From the NCBI GenBank assembly GCA_025667525.1, contig CM046878.1, positions 84,216,196 through 84,280,195 of the forward strand: DNA of 64,000 nucleotides, given 5' to 3'. The position numbers and the translations under genes are program-made. Positions within the stretch are counted from its first letter, which is position 1. Every line of letters starts with the position of its first letter. Below the pieces are notes generated by a model. That model did not search any database, was not told where the DNA came from, and saw only the letters and a list, made by a program, of their open reading frames with translations. Below, in pieces: positions 23,054 through 33,151 of the stretch. Origin of the DNA: Glebionis coronaria (taxonomy: Eukaryota; Streptophyta; Magnoliopsida; Asterales; Asteraceae).

Positions 23054-23712
23054 TAAGGTTTGTTATTGTTTTTCATTTTTCTTGCATTCTAGACTTAGTT
23101 TAAGACTTTTTAGTATAAAAAGTTTATTTTTCACGTCATTTATTAATTTTTTATGATTATTCTTAGTTTTAATTTTAGAAAGTAATTAAAAAATAGAGAA
23201 AAGTATTTTCAAATTTTGGAAAAATCAGTTTTAGGTTTTAATTAAGTAATTTGAGGTTTACATCCATTAAAGTTTTCAAATTTACTTATTTTTTATTTTA
23301 TTTAATTTTAGGGTTTTTAATTAAATTTAAAAATTAATATAAAATTATTAAAAAGGTTTTGGAAATTTTTATTTGCATTTTTGTCTTAATTACATTTTTC
23401 TTGATTTTAGGTAATTTTTTGGTAATTTTTAGGACACTTTCATTTTTCGTCGAGTTTTACGTTTTTTTACGTCGTAGGGTAATTTTTAGCGTAATCCTTC
23501 TTTTTCTATTTTTAGCGTAATCCGTCTTTTTCTTTCTCTTTTCTCATCAATCTAATCACAAATTAATCATCTCTTAACACACACACCAAGCCTCCTTGAG
23601 AACGATCCCACACAAAGGGTCATAAGTTCTTTCGTTTTCCTAAACGAACACTTAATACTTACCGCTTTATACGCTCTTTTTCCTAAAAGACGTATTCATA
23701 CAACCATCATTT

Positions 23713-23730
23713 TGGCGCCGCTGCCGGGGA
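23713..23730 (+). promoter_or_regulatory. Primer binding site, tRNA-Asp type
   Basis: TGGCGCCGCTGCCGGGGA begins three bases after the left LTR. It differs by one base from the TGGCGCCGTTGCCGGGGA form usual in Athila/Tat elements. Confidence 0.9.
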
Positions 23731-24427
23731 GGCGTGTTGTGTTTTTATTTGAACAATTGTTGTTTTTATATAGCCATAATAGCTAATTGTATTAGTAGCA
23801 CTCTACCAATACGTATTATCGGTTTTCGTTTTTTTGTGTGAATACTATTACTATATTGTATACGAAGAACAATAAATTCACAAGTACTCCAAAAGTGTGA
23901 AAACACAACCTTGATTCGGGATTTCATCACTCGATCATTGTATTCGAATCTCAAACCAAAAGAAAAAGGCAAAATATATAAATACTTTCGTGAAGCTTAA
24001 TTTTGAAAAACACAAACTATAAGGTGGGTATAAGGCGGGTATTATAAAATATACCCTAAGGAAAAAGTCTCTTAAGTGCTTCGCGCCACCTCGTTTCCCC
24101 CTTGCTTGTGCGTGTTTAGATAAAAAGAGCTAATCGAGGGTTTGCCAACCAAAGTATTATCTAAGTATCATATATATTTTCTTGGTTTCATTTGATTAAA
24201 CCCTCTTGAACGTTTTGGTGTTCCATCAACGTTCTAAATTCATCGAAGGCGTTCACTTCACGTGATCGTTTTCATTCCTTGAGGCTTCTTTAATCAAGAG
24301 ATTTGATTAAGGAGGAGATTTGTAGATTTTTGTCTACCTAATACAATCACAAAATCCAAAAAAAAGTAAAAACAATCAAAAACCAAAAAAAAATTGGAAA
24401 AATTAAAAACACCAAAAAGAATCTTCT
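23731..24427 (+). other. Leader of Athila-like element
   Basis: A 697-base untranslated leader. Bases 24001-24113 (AAACTATAAGGTGGGTATAA ... CTTGCTTGTGCGT) are homologous to 18671-18778 near Copia B. No ORF is supported. Confidence 0.7.
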
Positions 24428-26986
24428 TTGCTCATCCCCACGTTGTACGTGACGTTTATGCAAACTCGCAACCAAGATAGACGTGCACGTAAACGAAGAA
24501 ACCGAAAGGAAACCACACCTAATCTTTCTAGTGAGGAGTCTCCTATTGACGAACCCATCGTAGAACAAGAAGCTCCCATGGGTAATCGTACTATGATGGA
24601 GTTGCTTCAAGCACCCACCGAGGGTTATGGAGAAGCGATTGTGATTCCCGCTATCCTTGCGGAGAATTTTGAGGTTAAGACGGGTTTGTTGTCCATGATT
24701 CAAAACAACAAGTTTCGTGGTGACGAAAAGGACAACCCTCATAACCACATTCGCCAATTCAATCGTCTTACCGCCACTTGCAAGTTTAAGGACGTCTCTA
24801 ACGACTCGATTAAGATGATGCTTTTTCCATATTCCTTAGCGGGGCCCGCTAAAATTTGGTTAGAGAAAGAGCCACCCAATTCTATATTGACGTGGAAGGA
24901 TCTCGTTTCAAAGTTCGTGAACCAATTTTTTCTGCCCTCTAAGACTACGCATTTGAAAAACGAGATTTCAAAGTTTTCACAAGAGTATAATGAGAGTTTT
25001 TCGACGGCTTGGAATAGGTTTAAGGAAATGTTGCACGAATGTCCTCATCATGGTTTTTCCGACTTGCATCAAATTGACACGTTTTACAATGGTTTAAATG
25101 ATCATGAAAGGGATTATCTTAATGCCACCGCGGGTGGTAATTTTTTGTGTAAAACGGTCGAGGAAGCGTTGTTGATCAGTGAGAATAGGTCTAAGGTCTA
25201 TAGTCCTCGTAGCACGTCGAGTGTTCGTAAGACATCGTCTTCACCTTCGCCTTCATTGTCACAAACCATTGATGCTTGCCAAATCGAGGATAATTTAGAA
25301 AATAAGATTTTTGATAAGCTTAAGGGATTGATAATTGAGTTTAAAGTTGGTGAACAACCACCACCCGCTACGGCTAAAGCGGTTGAGGTTTCTTGTATGT
25401 ATTGTGGTGGAGCTCACGATTACTCCGAGTGCATTACCAACGGTGGTAACACTTCGAGTGCCTACGCGACCGCGTGAACTTATAACCAACACGGTCAAGT
25501 TACCCGCACTAATCAATTGACTCCACCGGGTTTTCCACCAAATTAAAATGCTAACAATCATCGAAACAATCAAGTTGGTTATCAAGGAAATCAAAGGAAC
25601 AATTATAAGGGAAACAACTATAGGAATCAAGGGGGTAGTAGTCAATTGCAAAATCAAAACCAAAACCGTAATTTTCAAAACCCAAGTCAAGGTCTTCAAA
25701 ATGCTTACACTAAAGAGCTTCCAAATGACTTTTTGAATTACGCTACGGAAAATGATAAGATTTTGGAAAACATTCAAGAACAATTGACTAGTCAAGCTAG
25801 GGAAACGGCTAAAAACGCAAAGGAGTTAGCTAATTTTGCTAAGGAAAATGCCAATATGAAAAATGAGTTGAAAAACGATTTTGCTAATCAAATTAGAGGG
25901 CAAAACAATAAAATTGAGCAAAGTCATTCTAGGCTTGAACAAAGGATAGACCAAAAAGCCGCTAGTCAAGATGTTAAGCTAAATGCTATTTTGGAAGCAG
26001 TCATGGGGAACAAAGCCTCTACTTCGGGTAGTCTACCTAGTAACACCATATCAAAACCGAAGGGAGAGATGAAAGTGATTACCACACGAAGTGGTAAGAC
26101 ACTTAAGGAACCAATTCCTCAACCAATTGCTCCTACGGAGGATGCAATTGAGGAAGAACCCGAGGTTATGGTCGAAAAGGAGCATATCTCAAGCCCACGA
26201 AGTACCGCTCATGCCACACCTACGGTTGACCCATTACCAACATTAGAACCCGAGATTCCAAAGGCTATGCCTATGTCCCAACCCACACCACCCTTACCTT
26301 ACCCATCGAGACTTAGAAAGGAGAAACGTCAAGAGCGCGACAATTACCAATTTGAACTTTTTATGAAAATGTTTCGTGATTTGCATTTCAATATAAGTTT
26401 TGCTGACGCTTTCGTCATGATGCCTCGATTTGCCGCTAACTTCAAGAGTATATTGAACAACAAGGAGAAATTGCAACAATTGTCTAGTTGTTCATCGGTT
26501 TATCTTAACCGCATACCTCAAAAAGTCAGTGATCCCGGTAAATTCTTGATTCCTTGTGCAATTCAAGATATGGAAGAATGCTATGCCTTGGCCGATCTTG
26601 GTGCTAGTATTAACTTGATGACACTTGCAATCTTCAAGTCGCTCAATCTTCCTAATCTTACTCCTTCACTAATGTCTATCGAGTTAGCTGATCATTCCAT
26701 GATTCCCACATGTGGATTGGCGGAAGACGTTTTTGTGAAAGTGAGAAAGTTCTATTATCCGGACGACTTTATCGTTGTCGATATTCCCACGGATCCTCAA
26801 GTTCCCCTCATTTTAGGTCGTTCGTTTTTATATACGTCTATGGCTTTAATTGATGTGCATGCTAGAAATATCACCTTACGTTTCAACGACGAGGAACTTG
26901 TTATAAACGCAACTCAAAATTCTCAACTTTCTCATGTTTATTCCGTTTCTACCATAAACCTGGTTGATATGATAGACGTTTTTTGA
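24428..26986 (+). pseudogene. gag: gag and protease region of Athila-like element
   Basis: One frame runs from a start at 24428 (an ACG/ATG region; first ATG at 24458) through an Athila-type Gag: basic N-terminus RRARKRRNRK, then AGPAKIWLEKEP, LVSKFVNQFFLPSKT and a C-X2-C-like knuckle at about 25395-25440 (CMYCGGAHDYSEC). An Asn/Gln-rich segment follows, then a protease-like ADLGASINLM (about 26590-26620). Stops lie at 25475-25477 (TGA) and 25544-25546 (TAA). The frame ends at TGA 26984-26986, and another stop follows at 27050-27052 before RT. None of these is accompanied by a frameshift. The TGA codons can derive from CGA and the TAA codons from CAA. Confidence 0.85.
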
Positions 26987-27052
26987 GAGGAAATTTCACA
27001 AGAAGTTCTAGGTTTTGGTGATGTTGAAGATAGTGGCAATCCCACTATGTAA

Positions 27053-29604
27053 GATCCCATTCTTGATAACTCGACACCAACCTTCACTACATTTGAAGGT
27101 GGTGGTTTTACGTTGGAAGAATTCGATGTTCCACGTACTTGTAATGAAGACCTCGACAATGATGAGGACTTCTCGATTATCAAGGATTTTCTTAACAATT
27201 TCCCATTTCCTCCACCCGAGGAGGTTATGAGTATCGAGCCCAAATCTTCAATTGAGGAACCACCAATCCTCGAGTTGAAATATTTACCTCCTCATCTTGA
27301 ATATGTATTTTTGGAGGAGGACGATAAGTTGCCGGTTATTATTGCGAAGGATCTTTCGAATGATGAAAAAACCGGACTTGTCGATGTTCTAAAGGATCAC
27401 AAAGGGGCAATTGTGTGGAAGTTATCCGACATTAAGGGGACTGATCCCAAATTTTGTACCCACAAAGTCTTAATGGAGGAGGATTACAAACCCGCAATCC
27501 AATGTCAAAGGAGGGTGAACCCCAAAATTCACGACGTCATCAAAAAGGAAGTCCTAAAACTCCTTGACGCGGGAATGATTTACCCTATTTCTGATAGCCC
27601 TTGGGTGAGTCCTATTCATTGTGTCCCTAAAAAGGGAGGAATGACCGTTGTGCCAAATGATGCCAACGAGTTAATTCCAACTAGACTCGTGACCGGATGG
27701 AGAGTATGCATTGCCACTCGAAAATACCATTTTCCCTTGCCCTTCATGGACCAAATGTTGGAGCGTCTTGCGGGAAACGATTTTTATTGCTTTTTAGATG
27801 GTTTTTCCGGTTACTTCCAAATCCCCATCGATCCTCGTGATCAAGAAAAAACTACGTTTACGTGTCCATATGGAACGTTTGCCTATCATAGAATGCCATT
27901 CAGACTTTGCAATGCACCAGGAACCTTTCAAAGGTGCATGATGGCTATTTTTCATGATATGATCGAGAAGACGATGGAAGTCTTCATGGATGACTTTTCC
28001 GTGTTTGGTAGTTCGTTCACTTCATGTTTATCAAATCTTGAGGGAATGTTAAAGCGTTGTGAGGAAACCAACCTTGTGCTTAATTGGGAAAAATGTCATT
28101 TTATGGTTAAAAGTAGAATCGTCTTAAGGCACAAGGTTTCGAAAGCGGGGATTGAGGTAGATCAAGCTAAGGTAGACATCATCGCCAAATTACCTCATCC
28201 CAAAACCGTCAAGGGAGTTAGGAGTTTCCTAGGCCACGCGGGCTTTTATCGTCGATTCATCAAGGATTTTTTGAAGATTTCTCGACCTATTACACATCTC
28301 CTCGGAAAAGATGCATGTTTTGTCTTTGACGAAGATTGTGTACGAGCCTTTGAAATCCTTAAGAGGAAACTTACCGAAGCTCCTATTCTTGTTGCTCCCA
28401 ATTGGAACCTCCCCTTTGAGCTCATGTGTGATGCTAGTGACTACGCTATTGGGGCCGTATTTAGGCAACGTCATGAAAAACACTACTTGCCTATTCACTA
28501 TGCTAGCAAGACGATGACCGAGGCTCAACTAAAATACACTACAACGGAAAAGGAGTTCCTTGCCGTGGTGTATGCATTTGAGAAATTCCGACCTTATCTC
28601 GTCTTGACTAAATGCATAGTGTATACGGATCATTCGGCGATCAAGTATCTTATGGCTAAACAAGATGCAAAGCCGAGATTACTTCGTTGGATTCTCCTCC
28701 TTCAAGAATTTGATCATAAAATCGTTGACAAAAAAGGAGCCGAGAATCTAGCGGCCGATCATCTTTCTCATTTGGAAGATCCTCACCAAAGTGTTTACGA
28801 GCCCAAGGAAATCACCGAAACATTTCCGCTCGAGACACTTGGTGTAGTGAATTCTAGGCTTGATTCTTCTACCCCATGGTTTACGGACATCGCAAATTAC
28901 CATGCGGGGAACTTCATCATTAAGGGTATGACGACTCAAGAAAAACGAAAATTCTTTCGTGATGTCAACTTCTATTTTTGGAACGACCCTTACTTGTTTT
29001 GAACTTGTGAGGATCAAATCATTCGACGTTGTGTCTTTGGTACCGAGGCTTCTAACATCCTTAGAGCTTGTCACGAGGGACCCACGGGTGGTCACCACGG
29101 TGCTAATCTCACGGCTAAGAAGGTTTTTAATGCCGGTTTCTTTTGGCCTACTATTTACCGAGATGCACATGCACTTGTGAAGTCATGCGACTCATGCCAA
29201 CGACAAGGAAAAGCCTCACAAAACAATGAAATGCCACAAAATATCATCCAAGTGTATGAGATCTTTGACATTTGGGGCATTGACTTTATGGGGGCCGTTC
29301 TCATCATCTCGTGGTAATAAGTACATCCTTGTCGCTGTTGACTACCTATCTAATTGGGTGGAAGCTAAGGCTTTGACCACCAATGATTCTCGTGTGGTAG
29401 TCAAGTTTTTGAAAAGCTTGTTTCTCGGTTTGGAACCCGTCGGCCGATCATAAGCGATCGTGGAACCCATTTTTGTAACGACCAATTCGAAAGGGTCCTA
29501 ATGAAATATGGGGTTACACATAGTCTTTCTACGGCTTATCACCCACAAACGAGTGGGCAAGTCGAGGTTTCAAACCGAGCTTTGAAGAGGATCTTGGAGA
29601 GATC
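27053..29604 (+). pseudogene. pol: RT, RNase H and first part of integrase, Athila-like element
   Basis: The frame is open from 27053 to 29002 (first ATG 27113). RT shows [10 protein letters not shown] and catalytic FMDD at 27983-27994; RNase H begins [11 protein letters not shown] (about 28420). Damage: the conserved block around VCI...RK (about 27705-27730) lacks about seven residues compared with the usual family pattern, and the MPFGL motif reads MPFRL. TGA at 29000-29002 interrupts entry to the integrase zinc region ([17 protein letters not shown]). Frameshifts lie near 29285-29300 and near 29430. Integrase continues with SDRGTHF and HPQTSGQVE, then is cut at 29604 by element D. Confidence 0.88.
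29600..29604. repeat. Target site duplication, left copy (element D)
   Basis: AGATC, identical to 41142-41146. Confidence 0.95.
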
Positions 29605-30129
29605 TGTTGGGAATAAATCTATGCTTACTTGTTCCCCCTGCTAGTTGATTATTCATACCCCTGCTAGAGTAAGTTCCCCCTGCTAAATAACAAAGGCAGG
29701 GGGATCCGTTCCCCTGCTGGAGTCAAAGGCCCTGCCGTCAAGATAAACATGGAATAGATTTTTACGCGTTTCAGTTATTATTCCTTAATACTTTCCATAG
29801 TTTGTTAGTAGTGATCTTGTGCGTGGGTCCTTGTATCTATAAAAGGACTCACTAGGTTAGCATGCAAAGTGTGTCTTTCTCATTTCGTTTTTCATTATTA
29901 TTACTTTAAGGTTTTGTAAACCCTAATACCACTTTGGGTATTCGTATATCTTTGATATATTAAAGTTCAACATTTGAATCTCATTTGTTCTTGTGCTAAA
30001 CATTACATTCCGCATCTGGTTTAGTTACTTTGCTTTGCAAAGTTTCTCTAGTGTTAGATTGAATTCTTTCTCTCTATCACAACCCTTAAACAAGCTATTA
30101 AGGTTTAAGATCTGACTTTGGGATCAACA
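29605..30129 (+). repeat. 5' LTR of element D, 525 bp
   Basis: TGTTGGGAAT...GATCAACA. It has a TATA box, TATAAAA, at 29838-29844, and D-motifs 120-200 bases upstream of it. It matches 40617-41141 with four substitutions, one of them in the TATA box of the right copy. Confidence 0.96.
29635..29735 (+). repeat. D-motif array in LTR U3 (5' copy)
   Basis: CCCCTGCTAG at 29635-29644 and 29658-29667, CCCCTGCTAA at 29677-29686, CCCCTGCTGG at 29711-29720, an inverted copy GGCAGGGG at 29695-29702, and a degenerate GCCCTGCC near 29729. The right LTR repeats the array at 40647-40747. Confidence 0.92.
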
Positions 30130-30131
30130 AG

Positions 30132-30143
30132 TGGTATCAGAGC
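30132..30143 (+). promoter_or_regulatory. Primer binding site, tRNA-iMet
   Basis: TGGTATCAGAGC starts two bases after the left LTR of element D. The gag ATG follows only 49 bases later. Confidence 0.93.
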
Positions 30144-30192
30144 TTGTTGAGAAACTTTGTCTAAATCAAGAACAAAATCCTCATAGCAAAAC

Positions 30193-32889
30193 ATGTCTTC
30201 AGACTCATCCACAAACAGCAACAACCACAATAACCTCAAGTTACCCATGTTGGATCCTGAAAACTTTGAATTATGGGAATTCAGAATCCAACAATACCTG
30301 AAAATGGAACACTATGTTCTCTGGGAGATCATAGAGTTTGGTGATCAATTCAACAAAATGGTGGCAGTTGAAGAAGGCAAGGATGAAGGTGAAAGTTCCA
30401 AAGGTAAGGACAAGAAGAAATCTGCTGCTCTATGTGATAAGGAAATACTGGCTAGAAGGCATGATGTCAGGGCTCACAGCTCATTGCTGTTGGCCCTACC
30501 TGATAGACATCAACTCAGATTCAGGAAATACAAAACAGCTAAGGAACTATGGGAAGCCATAGGCACAACCTTTGGAGGAAATGAAGCCACAAAGAAGAAG
30601 AAGAAGAACCAAATGCTGGATGATTTTGCTTCTTTCAAAGCAATTGGTGATGAATCAATTGGAGCTATCTACAATAGGCTTCAAGACATGGTGGCCCACT
30701 TGGAATTCTTTGATATTGAGGTAACAAGAGAGCAGGTGAATACCAGGTTTCTTAACAGTCTCCAGAAAGAATGGTTTGTCTATAAGGCAATCTGGCAGAA
30801 TAAGGATGACTTGGACAACAAGAATATTGATGATATATACAATAACTTAAAAGTTTTTGAACCTATTGTCAATGAAATGAAGTCAAAAGGGACAATTCCC
30901 ACCAACTCAAGTGGAGTCGTTGATTCCCCTGCTAACATGGCATTCATATCACAAAGCAGTGGAATCTCCAAGAACAGTGGAATAGAAGTAGCCCCTGCTA
31001 CTTATTCCCCTGTTACCAGGTCTGGACCTTCCTATGATGAAGAAAGACCAGCTACATTCAACCTTGATACTGCATGTGCCTTCATAGCATCTCAAGGGCC
31101 ACAAGGATCTACAGTGTTACATGAAGATCTGAGTCAAATCAGTAAGCAAGCACTAGAAGAATTGGATATCAAGTGGAATATGGCTTTGCTAAGCATGAGA
31201 GCCAACAGGTTCCACAAGAAGTATGGGAAGAAGATCACAATCAATCCATCTGATGTGGCTGGGTTTGATAAAGCAAAAGTTGAATGTTACAATTGTGGCA
31301 AGATGGGTCATTTTGCCAGGGAATGCAGAGGACCTAAGTCTGGAAATAGCCATAGAAATGATGAGGATTCTGGTGCTAAAGCCATGGTAGCAATGCAGGG
31401 GATAGATGGAGCTAATGGATGGGACTGGAGTGCTATGACAGAAAGTGTGGAAAGAAATCAAGCTTTGATGGCTGAGGAAAAGGAAGAAGACTTTGCACTT
31501 ATGGCCATGTCAAGTTCCAGCTCTGACAATGAGGTATATGATGACTCATACTGTACTAAAGCTTGTAGGAAAAATACTGAATCTTTAAATGACCAAATCA
31601 GAAAGGTAAAAGCTGACTATACCAATTGTGATAATGATCTTGATAATTACAAACGTGCTTTAGAACAACTAGAGTCCACCATAAGAGAGTATAGGCAAAG
31701 AGAAAGTGAGTATAGGGATCACATTGTGATTCTAGAAAGAGATGCCAAGGAGAATAACCAATCTATAAATGTTTTAACTGCTGAACTTGAAATTTTTAAA
31801 GCTAACCAAAAGATAGATGAGGAAACTGTTGAAAAATTTGGAAAAGCTTCAAAAGATTTAACCAAGGCATTTGAAATTGGTCAATCTCCTAAGGACAAAA
31901 CAGGGTTTGGAATTAAGAATATGAATGCTACTATACCACCACCCCCTGCTAACATCCATGCTGCCTATCCTAGAAAAGACTTGTCATGGACTGGTCTCCC
32001 TTGTTTTGAAAAACAGGATGACATTGAGTTTGACTTGAGTGCTTATATACCTAATAACCTTGATACAGAAGAGTCTCTAGTTAAAACTAGTGTCATTAGG
32101 GACGTTAAACAGGAACAGGTTGGTTTAAAGCAAATTGACAACCCTGTTAGATTTTCAAAAGAAGGATTTTCTAGCAGCAATCCAAACTCTAAGAGCATCT
32201 CTTCCAAATCTAAGGCTAGGCCACAGTCTCCTAAACCTACCATTAAATATGCTGGTATGTACAGGAATGTCAGAGGTAATCAAAGAAATTGGAATGACCA
32301 AAAGTTTCATCAATTAGGAAAAGACTTTGTGATCAACACCAAGCCCTGCTTCACATGTGGCAGTTTTGAACACACTTATCAAGAGTGTAAGGCACCAATG
32401 GAGATGGTGGCTGCAAATCCCTTAAAGGATATGCAACCTAAATCCATTCTTCTAAATGCAGGGGCAAAATCCTTTTCCCCTGCCAAGTATGTTGCCCCTG
32501 CCTTGAGAAATAGAGTAGCTGAGAAATATGTTGCTCCAGCCCTTAGAAAGGAAAATGATGTTCACCCAAAGCCCAACACTTCTGTGACCACCCCAACACC
32601 TTATACTGCATATAGATCTGGCCCTAGACCTTACCAACACATGAACAGAGGCCAAAACAAAAGGTGGGTTCCCTCTGCTAAGCATGGGGTATCCCCTGCT
32701 AGAAAAGGTGTACATTCTAGGAACATTGGAAGATGGGGAAAAGCTATGAAAGCCTCAGCTCGTTGGGTTTGGGCACCCAAAAGGGGTACTCAATCTAATG
32801 GTGTATCTCTAGTTTTCGATAAGCCATCCTACATTGATACACGAGGTAGATCCAAGTCTGTAATGGCTTGGGTCCCCAAGAAAAACTAA
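30193..32889 (+). CDS. gag: gag of element D, two zinc knuckles
   Basis: 898 residues, open. The N-terminus has the Copia Gag fold region (LDPENFELWEFRIQQYL, then KELWEAIGTTF and the NRLQDMVAHLEF helix). A CCHC knuckle CYNCGKMGHFAREC lies at about residue 364, a coiled-coil-like stretch at about 455-560, and a second knuckle CFTCGSFEHTYQEC at about 718. The C-terminal third is basic and Pro-rich. It is long for Copia Gag, as is known for Sireviruses. D-motifs at 30926, 30992, 31007, 31943, 32477, 32495 and 32693 are read as SPA or APA. The start is the first ATG after the primer site. The TAA at 32887-32889 is followed 19 bases later by a splice-acceptor-like site at the start of the pol frame. 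Confidence 0.93.
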   Translation: MSSDSSTNSNNHNNLKLPMLDPENFELWEFRIQQYLKMEHYVLWEIIEFGDQFNKMVAVEEGKDEGESSKGKDKKKSAALCDKEILARRHDVRAHSSLLLALPDRHQLRFRKYKTAKELWEAIGTTFGGNEATKKKKKNQMLDDFASFKAIGDESIGAIYNRLQDMVAHLEFFDIEVTREQVNTRFLNSLQKEWFVYKAIWQNKDDLDNKNIDDIYNNLKVFEPIVNEMKSKGTIPTNSSGVVDSPANMAFISQSSGISKNSGIEVAPATYSPVTRSGPSYDEERPATFNLDTACAFIASQGPQGSTVLHEDLSQISKQALEELDIKWNMALLSMRANRFHKKYGKKITINPSDVAGFDKAKVECYNCGKMGHFARECRGPKSGNSHRNDEDSGAKAMVAMQGIDGANGWDWSAMTESVERNQALMAEEKEEDFALMAMSSSSSDNEVYDDSYCTKACRKNTESLNDQIRKVKADYTNCDNDLDNYKRALEQLESTIREYRQRESEYRDHIVILERDAKENNQSINVLTAELEIFKANQKIDEETVEKFGKASKDLTKAFEIGQSPKDKTGFGIKNMNATIPPPPANIHAAYPRKDLSWTGLPCFEKQDDIEFDLSAYIPNNLDTEESLVKTSVIRDVKQEQVGLKQIDNPVRFSKEGFSSSNPNSKSISSKSKARPQSPKPTIKYAGMYRNVRGNQRNWNDQKFHQLGKDFVINTKPCFTCGSFEHTYQECKAPMEMVAANPLKDMQPKSILLNAGAKSFSPAKYVAPALRNRVAEKYVAPALRKENDVHPKPNTSVTTPTPYTAYRSGPRPYQHMNRGQNKRWVPSAKHGVSPARKGVHSRNIGRWGKAMKASARWVWAPKRGTQSNGVSLVFDKPSYIDTRGRSKSVMAWVPKKN
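30926..31015 (+). repeat. D-motif cluster in gag plus GCAGTGGAAT copies
   Basis: CCCCTGCTAA (30926-30935), CCCCTGCTA (30992-31000) and CCCCTGTTA (31007-31015). Between them are GCAGTGGAAT (30956-30965) and ACAGTGGAAT (30974-30983), a second short string that recurs in pol. Confidence 0.85.
32458..32702 (+). repeat. D-motif cluster near gag 3' end
   Basis: CCCCTGCCAA (32477-32486), CCCCTGCC (32495-32502), CCCCTGCTAG (32693-32702), an inverted GCAGGGG (32458-32464) and a variant CCCTCTGCTA (32671). Confidence 0.8.
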
Positions 32890-32908
32890 TTTGTTTTTCC
32901 TTTTGCAG
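32881..32908 (+). promoter_or_regulatory. Splice-acceptor-like site at gag-pol junction, element D
   Basis: CTAAT (branch-point-like), a pyrimidine-rich run and TTTTGCAG ending at 32908 form a good match to a plant 3' splice site. The next codon in the pol frame is GTG ACA. Element C has TCTTCTGCAG followed by GTG ATA at its own gag-pol junction. Use of the site is not shown. Confidence 0.4.
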
Positions 32909-33151
32909 GTGACAAAGAAGACAAGGGATGATAGAGCATATTGGGATAGTGGATGCTCAAGAAGTATGACTGGACACAAAGCTTACTTGTCTAACTTTGT
33001 ACCCCTGCATGACAATGATGGTGTTTCTTTTGGAGATGGGCATGGAACTATAACTGGAAAAGGAACTATTGTCACAAATGGGATGACTTTTGACAATGTG
33101 TATTTGGTGAAAGAACTCAAGTATAATCTCTTCAGTGTCACAGATGACTGA
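32891..33151 (+). pseudogene. pol: Protease segment of pol, element D, severed by frameshift
   Basis: The frame is +1 relative to gag. It contains the Copia protease core RAYWDSGCSRSMTGH (Asp-Ser-Gly, about 32937-32970) and FGDGHGTITGKG. It ends YNLFSVTDD, while the continuing pol frame starts MSQMTDNKN. An intact relative would be expected to read straight through, so a one-base deletion near 33138-33142 is likely. This is the main lesion in an otherwise intact element. Confidence 0.8.

Larger units (their letters stand above)
19955..23709 (+). repeat. 5' LTR of Athila-like element, 3755 bp
   Basis: It starts TGATGAGACTG and ends CAACCATCA. A likely TATA box, TATATAAAG, is at 21183-21191. 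It contains an exact 65-base tandem duplication absent from the right LTR, a degenerate tRNA-like segment on the minus strand, and a 13-base-arm palindrome. Small ORFs inside it carry no recognisable domain. Confidence 0.93.
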
